NCBI GenBank assembly: GCA_903877125.1
Contig: CAIRCM010000098.1
Span: 1-64,000, forward strand
DNA from: an uncultured Acetobacteraceae bacterium
Lineage (GTDB): Bacteria > Pseudomonadota > Alphaproteobacteria > Acetobacterales > Acetobacteraceae
DNA: 64,000 nt
Direction of reading: 5' to 3'
Shown piece by piece: positions 47,920-58,368 of this stretch (its first letter is position 1; each line of letters starts with the position of its first letter). A program made the translations under genes and the position numbers. The notes below the pieces were generated by a model that was not told the DNA's origin, did not search any database, and saw only the letters and a program-made list of their open reading frames with translations.

Positions 47920-48828
47920 CGCGCAGTACGGATGGTTCAGCGCGACCGAACCGGATGCCTCCTTCAATGTGCGGCCCATCTCGAACCCGGTATCGTAGGG
48001 GACCAGGGTGCATGCGACGACGGCGGGGGCATCGGCGCCCCTGCGTTTGACCACCATGCGGGCCGAGGCGCACATCACGTCATCCGGCGATTTGTGCAGA
48101 ATGCCCCAGCAGGCCGTGGTGATCTCGGGTACATCGGACACCGGGTCCATTTCCGGGAACAGCATCAGCCGCACGGGGTCGAACGCGTCCACGGGCACGC
48201 CGAGCGCGTTGAACAGGCGCCCGTAGCCGGCACGCAGCGATTCCTCCGGTTCGGCGGTCAGCTTGCGGCCGGCGACGTCGATCGCGAACCCGTTTTCGGC
48301 GAGCCAGACGAGGCCATCGATTGTCGGTTGCCAACTGCGGGCCCCGCGTTCGGATTCGTGCCCGTCCGGCGTGTAGTGATCCAGCGAAACACGGATTTTC
48401 AGGCGGTTTCCATACGACCGGTGCAACGCCCGCAGCGGGGCCTGCAGCTTTCGCATCGGCAGCATCGCATTCGTCAGCACCAGCGCGTGCAGCCCCGATG
48501 ACAGCACGTCTTCCAGCATGCCGATCAGTTCGGGGTTCATGAACGGCTCCCCGCCCGTAAAGCCGATCAGGCTCGTTGGAAGACGTTCGGCCGCGATTTC
48601 AGCCAGGTAGGTCCGCACTTCGCCCCGCGTCAGATACGCCAACCGGTCGTTGCGGGGGGAAGATTCGATGTAACAGCCGTTGCAACTCAGGTTGCACAGC
48701 GTGCCGGTGTTGAGCCAGAGCGTATCTAGCTGCCTCAGCCCGACCGTGGCGCGGACTTCGCCCTTCGCGGTCAGGCGGGGGTCGCGGAATTTGGCTTGGT
48801 CCAAACGGGGTTTGACGAGCACATCCAT
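47881..48828 (-). CDS. radical SAM protein
   Basis: NTGTLCNLSCNGCYIESSP Cx3Cx2C; FTGGEPFMN; extra C-terminal cysteines. Confidence 0.85.
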   Translation of the reverse strand: MDVLVKPRLDQAKFRDPRLTAKGEVRATVGLRQLDTLWLNTGTLCNLSCNGCYIESSPRNDRLAYLTRGEVRTYLAEIAAERLPTSLIGFTGGEPFMNPELIGMLEDVLSSGLHALVLTNAMLPMRKLQAPLRALHRSYGNRLKIRVSLDHYTPDGHESERGARSWQPTIDGLVWLAENGFAIDVAGRKLTAEPEESLRAGYGRLFNALGVPVDAFDPVRLMLFPEMDPVSDVPEITTACWGILHKSPDDVMCASARMVVKRRGADAPAVVACTLVPYDTGFEMGRTLKEASGSVALNHPYCASFCVLGGAACSR

Positions 48829-48875
48829 TCGCCCATGATGCCCGAACCGCATCGTGCGGGAAACGGGGGGGTGGT

Positions 48876-50024
48876 ATGGCTGGGGCGTTGGAGCATCTGC
48901 TGGTTCTGGATCTGACCAGCCATCTGTCCGGGCCGTACTGTGCGATGCTGCTGGCCGATCATGGCGCGGAGGTTCTGAAGATCGAGCCGCCGGCCGGCGA
49001 TTCCGCCCGCAACATGCCGCCGTTCATCAATGGCGAGAGCGCCCCGTTCATGACCTGGAACCGCAACAAGCGGTCGGTTGTGCTCGACCTGAAGCAGGAT
49101 GCGGACAAGGAAGCGCTGTGGTCGCTGATCGACCGCGCCGACATAGTGGTTGAGAACTATCGCCCCGGCGTGCTGGCGCGCCTGGGGTTTGGGTGGGATG
49201 TGCTGCACGCGCGCAATCCCCGGCTGGTGCTGGCTTCGATCTCCGGCTTCGGGCAGACCGGTCCCTATGCCAAACGCGGGGGCTTCGACCTGATCACCCA
49301 GGCGATGTCTGGCCTCATGAGCACCAACGGGCCCGCCGACGGTCCGCCCCACCGGCTGCCGATCGCCATTTCCGACGTGACCGCGGGGATGTTTCTCGCG
49401 TTCGGCGTCCTAGCGGCGGTGGAATCCCGCCATCGCACCGGCCTGGGCCAGCACGTGGAGACATCCTTGCTGGAGGCCGCGACATCCCTCGCGGTCTACG
49501 AATCCGCGCATTACTTCGCCACCGGAACGCGGCCGGAGCGGATCGGGCAGGCGCATCGCGGCAGCGCCCCCTACCAATGCTTCCAGACGGCGGACGGCTA
49601 CATCGCGTTCGGCGCGTCGCAGCAGCATTTCTTCCGGTCATTGTGCGAAATCGTCGGCCGTCCCGAACTGTTCGACGATCCCCGGTTCGCGACCAATGCG
49701 GATCGCGTGAAGCACAACGACGTGCTGGTGGACATGCTGCAGGCCGCGATGCGCGACAAAAGCTCAGCGCACTGGCTGGACGCGCTGGAAGCGGCCGGGA
49801 TCCCCGCGGGGCCGGTGCTGCATTACGATGAGGTGCTGACCGATCCGCATATCCTCGCCCGCGATATGGTCGTGCGCACCGACCATCCGGTCACCGGCCC
49901 GTTCCATACACTGGGTGTGACGGTGAAACTGTCGGATACGCCGGGCGCGGTGCGCCTGCCGGCACCCCGGCTTGGGGAGCACACGGCGGAAGTGCTAAAC
50001 CGGCGCGAAGCCGCCGCGGAGTAA
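48876..50024 (+). CDS. CaiB/BaiF family class III CoA-transferase
   Basis: LLVLDLTSHLSGPYCAMLLADHGAEVLKIEPP, GFGQTGPYAKRGGFDLITQAMSGLM. Confidence 0.92.
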   Translation: MAGALEHLLVLDLTSHLSGPYCAMLLADHGAEVLKIEPPAGDSARNMPPFINGESAPFMTWNRNKRSVVLDLKQDADKEALWSLIDRADIVVENYRPGVLARLGFGWDVLHARNPRLVLASISGFGQTGPYAKRGGFDLITQAMSGLMSTNGPADGPPHRLPIAISDVTAGMFLAFGVLAAVESRHRTGLGQHVETSLLEAATSLAVYESAHYFATGTRPERIGQAHRGSAPYQCFQTADGYIAFGASQQHFFRSLCEIVGRPELFDDPRFATNADRVKHNDVLVDMLQAAMRDKSSAHWLDALEAAGIPAGPVLHYDEVLTDPHILARDMVVRTDHPVTGPFHTLGVTVKLSDTPGAVRLPAPRLGEHTAEVLNRREAAAE

Positions 50025-50028
50025 AACC

Positions 50029-50223
50029 ATGCGTTTTCTGATGTTTCCCATCCTGCTGTGCCTCAGCGCCTGCGGTGCTGGCCCTCAGGCCTTGGGCATT
50101 ACCGGACCAGGCGCGGTGCGGGAGCAACCGAAGCCGGCCGAGGAGGCGATACCGGGCGGCGATCTGCGTATCCAGCAGACGACGCCGAATTCCGGCAACG
50201 GGAATTTCTGGGGTTACAATTAG
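50029..50223 (+). CDS. small putative lipoprotein
   Basis: Lipobox LLCLSAC. Confidence 0.6.
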   Translation: MRFLMFPILLCLSACGAGPQALGITGPGAVREQPKPAEEAIPGGDLRIQQTTPNSGNGNFWGYN

Positions 50224-50258
50224 TTCGTTGCAATAATCTAAGGGAGCGAGAACGGCCG

Positions 50259-51008
50259 ATGCCATTCTACGAACGAGGCGATGTACGAATTCGGTACGAA
50301 GAGGCCGGCACCGGCTTCCCCCTTTTGCTGGTACCGGGCGGCGGTCTGAACTCGCGCATCAGCAATTGGACGACCGCGGTGTTCAATTCGATGGAGATTT
50401 TCAAGGACGAGTTCCGCTGCATCACCATGGATCAGCGCAACGCCAACGGCGGCGAGTCCAGCGGCCCGATACCCGCCAGCAACCCATGGGATGCCTTCGC
50501 CGACGATCAACTGGGGTTGTTGGATTATCTCGGCGTCGATCGATTCCTGTTCATGGGCAACTGCATCGGCGGTTGCTTCGCGATGAAGCTGTTGGAACGC
50601 GCGCCGGAACGGGTCACCGGTGCGGTGCTCGTGCAGACGGTTGGTCATCATCCGCAACATCCTGACTACATGTTCAATTCCGGCCGCGACGTCTGGGCGC
50701 CGGAACTGTTGGCGCGGCGGCCCGACCTTAAGCAGGATCAGATCGAGCCTTACCTCCACGCATTATATCGGGACCGGCCCGAGTTCGTGTACAGCGTCTC
50801 GCCCGATTTCGCACGCTCCTGCGAGACCCCGATTCTGGTGCTGCCGGATGAAACGCCAGCGCACCCCTATGTGACCTCCGTCGACGTGGCGTCGTTCTGC
50901 CCGAATGCGGAAATCACGGTCTTCCCATGGCGCGACCCGCCGGAGTTGAAGGCGCGGACGATCGAGCGGGTGCGGCGGTTTTTACGAACCAACCGGCCCG
51001 CCGCCTGA
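50259..51008 (+). CDS. alpha/beta hydrolase with Cys at the nucleophile elbow
   Basis: FPLLLVPGGGLNSR...FLFMGNCIGGCFAMKLLERAP. Confidence 0.8.
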   Translation: MPFYERGDVRIRYEEAGTGFPLLLVPGGGLNSRISNWTTAVFNSMEIFKDEFRCITMDQRNANGGESSGPIPASNPWDAFADDQLGLLDYLGVDRFLFMGNCIGGCFAMKLLERAPERVTGAVLVQTVGHHPQHPDYMFNSGRDVWAPELLARRPDLKQDQIEPYLHALYRDRPEFVYSVSPDFARSCETPILVLPDETPAHPYVTSVDVASFCPNAEITVFPWRDPPELKARTIERVRRFLRTNRPAA

Positions 51009-51025
51009 GCATCGGATCGGCTCGG

Positions 51026-51175
51026 TCACCCCTGCCGACAGGTGCTGAACCCAAACGGCAGGTAGCCAGGGCACCAACCGATGGCACCGGTGCCCAATGG
51101 CACGACCCCGATCCAGCCCCACACGCCGATGACGATCCGCAGAACGCGGTCGATGCCGCCAATGTTACGATTCAT
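51026..51175 (-). CDS. DUF2892 (YgaP-like) small membrane protein
   Basis: MNRNIGGIDRVLRIVIGVWGWIGVVPLGTGAIGWCPGYLPFGFSTC. Confidence 0.75.
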   Translation of the reverse strand: MNRNIGGIDRVLRIVIGVWGWIGVVPLGTGAIGWCPGYLPFGFSTCRQG

Positions 51176-51263
51176 CGTATTAGCCCGTTGCGTACGTCCA
51201 ACGGGAGGGATGGTCGGTCTCATACCAACCGCCCCAACCATTGACGCATCGGCCTTCCACCCG

Positions 51264-51297
51264 CGTCATGCCGGCGAATGCCGGTATCCACGAATGT
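51264..51297. repeat. REP-like palindrome at end of truncated crp
   Basis: CGTCATGCCGGCGAATGCCGGTATCCACGAAT with stem CCGGC-GAAT-GCCGG. Confidence 0.5.
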
Positions 51298-51544
51298 CGG
51301 TTTCGGTTACCCCCTCCGCGTCGTAGTCGACGCCGGCCATCAGGCAGACGGTGGTGACGACACAGATTTCGACGGGTTCGACGCGGTAAAGGACGATCTC
51401 GCGGCCATTCGCGCCGGTCTTGCGAACGCGAATCTGGCCGGACAGGAGGATCAGGTAGTTCGCGCAGGCGCTGCCTTCGGCGAAAATACGCGCCCCGGCA
51501 ATTCTCGACTTGTCGCAATTGCAGGCTGGGGCCACCGTTGGCAT
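51266..51544 (-). pseudogene. Crp/Fnr family regulator, truncated before the HTH
   Basis: LILLSGQIRVRKTGANGREIVLYRVEPVEICVVTTVCLMAGVDYDAEGVTETDI, then REP-like hairpin and stop. Confidence 0.65.
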
Positions 51545-51857
51545 CGCCGTGGCAGAGCCCGCGCCGGATGATTGTGACTGGGTCGGATCCGGACCGGTTG
51601 GCAAAGAATTGCTGTGATGGAACGGGGTGATATTTGGCTTGTCTCCCTCGACCCGACACACGGCCATGAGCGGCAGGGGCGGCCGGTTCTGGTGGTCTCT
51701 CCGGGTGCGTTCAACCGGCTCACGAAAGTCCCGGTGGTGCTGCCGATCACCAGCGGCGGCAATTTCGCGCGCAACGCGTGGGGCGCGGAGAGTGGAAAGC
51801 GTGCCGACGTTGATTATGGATGAGGTGCTTGCCAGGCTGGCGCCCATTTTCGAGTAG
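51543..51857 (+). pseudogene. decayed MazEF/PemIK toxin-antitoxin locus
   Basis: Antitoxin tail AEPAPDDCDWVGSGPVGKELL*, TGATG overlap, toxin MERGDIWLVSLDPTHGHERQGRPVLVVSPGAFNRLTKVPVVLPITSGGNFAR, then deleted core and frameshifted tail RRVESVPTLIMDEVLARLAPIFE*. Confidence 0.65.
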
Positions 51858-51990
51858 GCGGGGCGCGATGAGGGTTATTTTGGCGCGCGGGTGACGCGCG
51901 ATCACGAACATAGGCCGCTACCCCACGACGATCGTCAACGACAACGGTGGCCGACGGGGAGAGTCACAGCTCCCCCCACCCAACTCCCCT

Positions 51991-53574
51991 CTAAGAAGCC
52001 AAAGCCACCGGTTCCGTCCGCTCCCGCTTCACCAGCAGCTTGTTCAGCGCATGGATATAAGCCCGCGCCGACGCCACGATCGTGTCGGTATCCGCACCCT
52101 GCCCATCCACCATCTTGCCGTTCTCCTCCAGTCGCACGGTGGTCCGAGCCTGCGCGTCCGTACCTTCCGTCACCGCACCGACCGAGAACAGCGTCAGATT
52201 GGCGGTATGCGGGAAGATCGCCTGGATCGCCTTGAACGTCGCGTCCACCGGACCGTCGCCCGACGACACCCCGGACTTCACCACCCCATCGATTTCCAGC
52301 TCCAGCTCGGCCCGCGGCGGGTTCTTCGACCCCGCATGCAGATCCAGCGAGACGAAACGAATACGCTCATGATCGCGCATCACCTCATCGTCGACCAGCG
52401 CAACGACGTCGTCGTCGAACACCACCTTCTTTCGGTCGGCCAGATCCTTGAACCGCCGAAACGCATCCTCCAACTGGTTTGCCCCGACATTGTACCCCAG
52501 CGTGTTCAGCTTATCGCGGAACGCCGCTCGGCCCGAGTGCTTGCCCAGCACCAGGCTGTTCGTCTTCCAACCCACGCTTTCCGGAGTCATGATCTCATAC
52601 GTCGCGGCATCCTTCAGCACGCCGTCCTGGTGGATACCGGCTTCGTGCGCGAAGGCGTTGCGGCCGACGATTGCCTTGTTCGGCTGCACGTCAAAACCTG
52701 TGATGGTCGCCAGCAGCTTCGACGTCTTCAGCAGGTTGGTCGTCTTGATGTTGTTCTTCCGGGGGATCGCGTCCTGGCGGGTGCGGATCGCCATGACGAT
52801 CTCCTCCAGCGACGCATTGCCCGCCCGCTCGCCGATCCCGTTGATCGTGGTTTCGACCTGCCGGGCACCGGCCTCGATGGCGGCGAGCGTGTTGGCCACG
52901 CCCATGCCCAGATCGTTGTGGTTATGCGTGGACAGGATCACCTTCTCGATCCCCGGCACGCGATTGCGGATGTTCTGATACATCCGAACCATATCGGCCG
53001 GCAGCGCGTAACCCACGGTGTCCGGCAGGTTGATCGTGGTCGCCCCCGCCTTGATCGCGGCTTCGACGACCCGCGCCAGAAAATCCGGATCGGACCGTGT
53101 GGCGTCTTCCGCCGACCATTCCACGTCGTCGGCGTGCTGCCGAGCCAGATGGATGGAGTCCACCGTCTGCTGGATCACTTCCTCCGGTGTCAGCCGCAGC
53201 TTGACCTTCATGTGCAGGTCGGACGTCGCGATCACGATGTGAATGCGGCGACGCTTGGCCGATTTCAGCGCCTCGGCCGCCCGCAGCACGTCCATCTGGC
53301 CCGCCCGGGCCAGGCTGGCGATCACCGGGGTGTCGTCGCGCTGGCCGACGCTTTCGGCAATGGTCTTCACGCTCTCGAAATCGCCGGGCGACGCGATGGC
53401 GAAACCCGCTTCCAGCACATCGACGCCGAGTTCGGTCAGCGCCTCGGCCATGCGGATCTTCTCCGACAGGTTCATCGAAAAGCCGGGCGACTGCTCGCCG
53501 TCCCGCAACGTGGTGTCGAAGATGATGATGCGGCTGTCGTCCAGCGTGCCGAAGCTGGGATGGTTGATGCTCAT
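51991..53574 (-). CDS. leuA: 2-isopropylmalate synthase
   Basis: IIFDTTLRDGEQSPGFSMNLSEKIRMAEAL, STHNHNDLGMGVANTLAAIEAGARQVETTINGIGERAGN. Confidence 0.94.
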   Translation of the reverse strand: MSINHPSFGTLDDSRIIIFDTTLRDGEQSPGFSMNLSEKIRMAEALTELGVDVLEAGFAIASPGDFESVKTIAESVGQRDDTPVIASLARAGQMDVLRAAEALKSAKRRRIHIVIATSDLHMKVKLRLTPEEVIQQTVDSIHLARQHADDVEWSAEDATRSDPDFLARVVEAAIKAGATTINLPDTVGYALPADMVRMYQNIRNRVPGIEKVILSTHNHNDLGMGVANTLAAIEAGARQVETTINGIGERAGNASLEEIVMAIRTRQDAIPRKNNIKTTNLLKTSKLLATITGFDVQPNKAIVGRNAFAHEAGIHQDGVLKDAATYEIMTPESVGWKTNSLVLGKHSGRAAFRDKLNTLGYNVGANQLEDAFRRFKDLADRKKVVFDDDVVALVDDEVMRDHERIRFVSLDLHAGSKNPPRAELELEIDGVVKSGVSSGDGPVDATFKAIQAIFPHTANLTLFSVGAVTEGTDAQARTTVRLEENGKMVDGQGADTDTIVASARAYIHALNKLLVKRERTEPVALAS

Positions 53575-53608
53575 TGGTCCGGTCCTTGGGATGATTTCAC
53601 GACTATAA

Positions 53609-53666
53609 CCTCAGGGGTCCCCCTGAGCGTAACCGGCGTTCAACGACCCGGCGCAGCGCTCAGGGG
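53609..53666 (-). promoter_or_regulatory. leuA leader: nested alternative inverted repeats
   Basis: On the minus strand CCCCTGAGCG (53666-53657), CGCTCAGGGGG (53629-53619), CCCCTGAGG (53617-53609): middle arm can pair with either flank. Confidence 0.6.
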
Positions 53667-53776
53667 CGGCTAAGTCGAAGGAGAAGGAGGCCGCCAAATG
53701 GCGGACGCGGCGCGCGTGCTCGGCCGGTCGCGGATGCGACGGCGATCTGTCTGGCAATATGCGCGCCGATGGACAT
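53660..53776 (-). CDS. putative leucine-rich leader peptide MSIGAHIARQIAVASATGRARAPRPPFGGLLLLRLSRP
   Basis: Ends GGLLLLRLSRP* at the first arm of the nested repeats upstream of leuA. Confidence 0.5.
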   Translation of the reverse strand: MSIGAHIARQIAVASATGRARAPRPPFGGLLLLRLSRP

Positions 53777-53891
53777 ACAGCCTGTATAATGGATGCGTGA
53801 TTGGGTGCGCAAGAGGGCGGCATTGGCGTCACAACGGTTGACGCACAATTATAAGTTGTGTTGGATCGCCCGACGGCAAAAGGAGAGCAGG

Positions 53892-54284
53892 TTGATCAAC
53901 CCGACAACGGATGTGATTGCCGAAAGTGTACCGAAACTGGAAGAGGCGTTGCGCGATGTCAGCGCGCGCGCGATGGAAAGCGAAACGCAATTCCCGCTGC
54001 GTTTGCAGTTTTTTCAGATCGTCCCAATGGTCGCGGCCACGCTGCGCGATTTTCGCAAATGCGCCGATATGGCGATCGGTCTGCCAATGGAACTCGCGGT
54101 CCTGCTGGGGCAGGTGAGGGCGGATGCCAGCCAACTGCTGCAAGATCCCAATCTTGACCGAGAGAACGTGCTCCCTCTGCTCACCGTCATCGAGCAACTG
54201 GTGGATCAGACGCTTCTCGGCCTCGCGCCGCCCGCCCCGCCACCGCCAACCGTGCGCCGGGGCAGGCGCGCGGCCCGGCATTAA
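53892..54284 (+). CDS. hypothetical protein
   Basis: Well-formed ORF with RBS-like AGGAGAG before TTG start; helical. Confidence 0.5.
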   Translation: MINPTTDVIAESVPKLEEALRDVSARAMESETQFPLRLQFFQIVPMVAATLRDFRKCADMAIGLPMELAVLLGQVRADASQLLQDPNLDRENVLPLLTVIEQLVDQTLLGLAPPAPPPPTVRRGRRAARH

Positions 54285-54328
54285 CATCCGGGACCGCGAC
54301 CCGTGGCCCGAACATAGGGGAGGATGCG

Positions 54329-54781
54329 ATGCTGGAAACCAGGGAAGGCGGCTGCCATTGCGGGCGGGTGCGGCTCCGCGCGGCGGTGGACCTCGATCTT
54401 CTGTCGCAATGCAGTTGCACCGTCTGCACGAAGAAGGGGATACTGCACCTGCCGATTTTGCTGTCGGACTTCCAATTGCTGCAAGGTCGCGACGCGCTGA
54501 CGGTCTACACATTCGAAACGGGCGTGGCGCAGCACCCGTTCTGTCGCCATTGCGGGATGCATCCGTTCTATATCCCGCGTTCCCAGCCGGACAAGGTCAC
54601 GGTGAACGCCCGCTGCCTGGACGGCATCGACGGGCCCGCGCTGAAACCCGTCCGGTTTTTCGACGGCCGGCACTGGGAAGACGCCCAGCGTAACCGGATC
54701 GCGACCGGCGGCCATGTATCGCCGCCGGGATATCGCGGGGCGGACACGCTGCGGCGCATACTCAAGGCCGCCGCGGCATAA
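54329..54781 (+). CDS. GFA (glutathione-dependent formaldehyde-activating) family protein
   Basis: GGCHCGRVRLRA...CSCTVCTKKGILH...FCRHCGMHPFYIPRS. Confidence 0.9.
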   Translation: MLETREGGCHCGRVRLRAAVDLDLLSQCSCTVCTKKGILHLPILLSDFQLLQGRDALTVYTFETGVAQHPFCRHCGMHPFYIPRSQPDKVTVNARCLDGIDGPALKPVRFFDGRHWEDAQRNRIATGGHVSPPGYRGADTLRRILKAAAA

Positions 54782-54947
54782 AACGCCCCGCCGCACCACA
54801 GTCCGAATTGACTCGCCGCGGCGTCTTCGCCAGTTATGCCGCCACAGGAAATAAGGCTCGCCAGAGTCGCTTAACAGGGATGAGGAATCGTATGACCGGC
54901 GCCAGGCGCATAGACCCATACCGGGCCACAGAAGCGCGCGCGCTGTC

Positions 54948-55738
54948 ATGATGGCGGATACGGCTGAGCCGTTGCTGCGAATCGCTGGGGTGAAAATGCG
55001 CTTCGGCGGCGTCGTTGCCTTGGGTGGCGTGTCCTTCGACGTGGGCCATCGCCAGATCCGCGGCCTGATCGGACCCAACGGGTCCGGCAAGACCACCCTC
55101 TTCAACTGCATCAGCGGCATCTACCGCTTCGTCGAGGGCGATATCCTGTTCGAAGGCCGATCCCTCGCCAACGTGCCGCGTCACGGCATGGCCAATGTCG
55201 GCCTCGGCCGCACCTTCCAGAATGTCGCGCTGTTCAAGCCATTGTCGGTGCGCGACAACATCCTGGTCGGCGCCCATCACCTCGCGCATTCCGGCTTCAT
55301 CGCCAATGCCCTGCGCCTGCCCGCCGTCCGCCGGGAGGCCCAGGCCGCGGAGGAACGGCTGAACGACCTCATGACCTTGCTCGATCTGCATGCCGTTGCC
55401 GACACCCCGGCCGGCGCCCTGCCCTTCGGCACCCAAAAGCGCGTCGAAATGGCGCGCGCCCTGATCGGCCAGCCCAAGCTGCTGCTGCTGGACGAACCGG
55501 CCGCCGGCCTGAACCACAGCGAGGTCGACGAACTTGCCGAACTGATCCTCCAGGTGCGCGATCATTTCAGCCTCAGCGTCCTGCTGGTCGAACATCACAT
55601 GAGCCTCGTGATGCGCGTGTCCGACAAGGTCGTGGCGCTGGAATTCGGCCTCAAAATCGCCGACGGCACGCCCGATGAGGTGCGCGCCGAACCGGAAGTC
55701 ATCAGAGCCTATTTGGGCGACACGCATCAGGGGCACGG

Positions 55739-55742
<4 letters not shown>
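54948..55742 (+). CDS. livG: branched-chain amino acid-type ABC transporter ATP-binding protein LivG
   Basis: GPNGSGKTTLFNCISGIY...LLLDEPAAGLNHSE. Confidence 0.9.
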
Positions 55743-56452
<710 letters not shown>

Positions 56453-56463
56453 GGGACACGCCG

Positions 56464-57333
56464 TTGGAAGGTTTCATCCATCAGATCATCTCCGGCATCG
56501 CGACGGGCGGCATCTATGCCAGCGTCGCCCTGGCGCTCGTGATGATCTACCAGGCCACCCACCACGTGAACTTCGCGCAGGGGGAAATGGCGACATTCTC
56601 CACCTATATCACCCTGGTATTGATCAATCTGGGACTGCCGTACTGGGTGGCGTTCATCGGCGCCTTCTCGATCTCCTTCGTCATCGGGGTGCTGGTCGAA
56701 CGGGTTCTCATGCGCCCCGTTGCCAACGCGCCGGTGCTGACCTCGGTCGGCGTGTTCATCGGGCTGCTGTTGATCGTCAACAGCATGACCGGCTGGATAT
56801 TCGATTACACGATCAAGCAGTTTCCAAGCCCCTTCCCGGACAAGGCGCTGTTCGGCGGGTTCGTGTCCGGGCATGAGCTGGGATCGACCGGGGTAACCCT
56901 GACGGTCCTGATCCTGGTCTACCTGTTTTTCCGCCACACACGGCTCGGTCTGGCGATGCGGGCGGCGGCGTTCAATCCCGTGTCGTCGCGGCTTGTGGGT
57001 GTGCGCGTGGGCTGGATGCTCGCCTTGGGCTGGGGCCTCGCCGCCGCGATCGGGTCGGTCGCCGGCTGTATGGTCGCCCCCGTCGTCTTCCTCGATCCCA
57101 ACATGATGTCCGGTATTCTGCTCTACGCCTTCGCCGGCGCGCTGCTGGGCGGCATCGACTCGCCGCTGGGTGCCGTGCTCGGCGGCTTCATGGTGGGCAT
57201 CATCGAGAACCTTGGCGGTGCCTACGTCGTCGGGACGGAATTGAAACTGACTTTGGCGCTGGTCATCATCATCACGGTGCTGACATTGAAACCCTCCGGC
57301 CTGATGGGCCGCAAAGTCTATAGCCGGGTGTAA
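56464..57333 (+). CDS. livH: ABC transporter permease LivH
   Basis: GIATGGIYASVALALVMIYQATHHVNFAQGEMATFSTY. Confidence 0.9.
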   Translation: MEGFIHQIISGIATGGIYASVALALVMIYQATHHVNFAQGEMATFSTYITLVLINLGLPYWVAFIGAFSISFVIGVLVERVLMRPVANAPVLTSVGVFIGLLLIVNSMTGWIFDYTIKQFPSPFPDKALFGGFVSGHELGSTGVTLTVLILVYLFFRHTRLGLAMRAAAFNPVSSRLVGVRVGWMLALGWGLAAAIGSVAGCMVAPVVFLDPNMMSGILLYAFAGALLGGIDSPLGAVLGGFMVGIIENLGGAYVVGTELKLTLALVIIITVLTLKPSGLMGRKVYSRV

Positions 57334-57337
57334 CGAA

Positions 57338-58288
57338 ATGCGGACTTCCTGGCTGATCGCGATTTTCGTGCTGTTGGCGGCGGCGGTGCCCACACTGCTG
57401 TTCAGCGGCTATCATTTGTTCCAGATGACGATGGTCGTGGTCTACGGCATCGCCATTCTGGGCTTGGCGATCCTGACCGGGATCAACGGCCAGATCTCCC
57501 TCGGTCACGGCGCGTTCTATGCCATCGGCGCTTATACGACGGCGATTCTGATGTCGAGTTGGGATGTCCCGTACTGGGCGACGCTGCCGGTCTCGGCGGC
57601 GGTCTGCGCCACGGTCGGTTTCCTCGTCGGCCTGCCCGCGTTGCGCCTCGGCGGCCTCTATTTGGCCCTGACCACCTTCGCCCTGGCCGTTGCCATCCCG
57701 CAGATCCTCAAACACAAATTGTTCGAGGATTGGACCGGCGGCGTGCAGGGGCTGGTCATCGACAAGCCGGAGGCGCCCTTCGGTTTGCCGCTGTCCGCCG
57801 ACCAGTGGCTTTATCTGTTCACCCTGGCGGTGGGCGTGTTTCTGTATGCGTTGGCCGTCAATCTCACCCAGGGCCGGATTGGCCGAGCGATGCGGGCCGT
57901 GCGGGATCATCCGGTGGCGGCGGAGGCGATGGGCATCAACCTCGCGATGCTCAAAACCCGTACCTTCGCCGTCAGCGCGATGTACACCGGCGTTGCCGGA
58001 TCGCTGGGTGCGATCGCGGTCGCGTTCGTGGCGCCGGACAGTTTCTCGGTGTTTCTGTCCATCACCTTCTTTGTCGGCCTCGTGGCCGGTGGGGCGGCGT
58101 CGATCGGCGGGACCATCGTCGGCGGCGTATTCATCGAATTCGTGCCGAATCTCGCCGACCTCGTCTCAAAGGCCGCGCCGGGCGCGGTCTACGGGGTGAT
58201 CCTGATCGCAATGATGTTCCTGATGCCGCAGGGCGCCGGCGGGTTCATCGCATCGTTGTGGCGGCGGGCCGGCCGGCCCGGGCGATGA
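57338..58288 (+). CDS. livM: ABC transporter permease LivM
   Basis: GIAILGLAILTGINGQISLGHGAFYAIGAYTTAIL. Confidence 0.9.
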   Translation: MRTSWLIAIFVLLAAAVPTLLFSGYHLFQMTMVVVYGIAILGLAILTGINGQISLGHGAFYAIGAYTTAILMSSWDVPYWATLPVSAAVCATVGFLVGLPALRLGGLYLALTTFALAVAIPQILKHKLFEDWTGGVQGLVIDKPEAPFGLPLSADQWLYLFTLAVGVFLYALAVNLTQGRIGRAMRAVRDHPVAAEAMGINLAMLKTRTFAVSAMYTGVAGSLGAIAVAFVAPDSFSVFLSITFFVGLVAGGAASIGGTIVGGVFIEFVPNLADLVSKAAPGAVYGVILIAMMFLMPQGAGGFIASLWRRAGRPGR

Positions 58289-58368
58289 TCGGGACCTGAA
58301 CCCGGGGCGAGGGCTTCTCCCCCTCGCCAACCCACCCTACACTGTTCCCAACGCATTGGAGGAAACGC

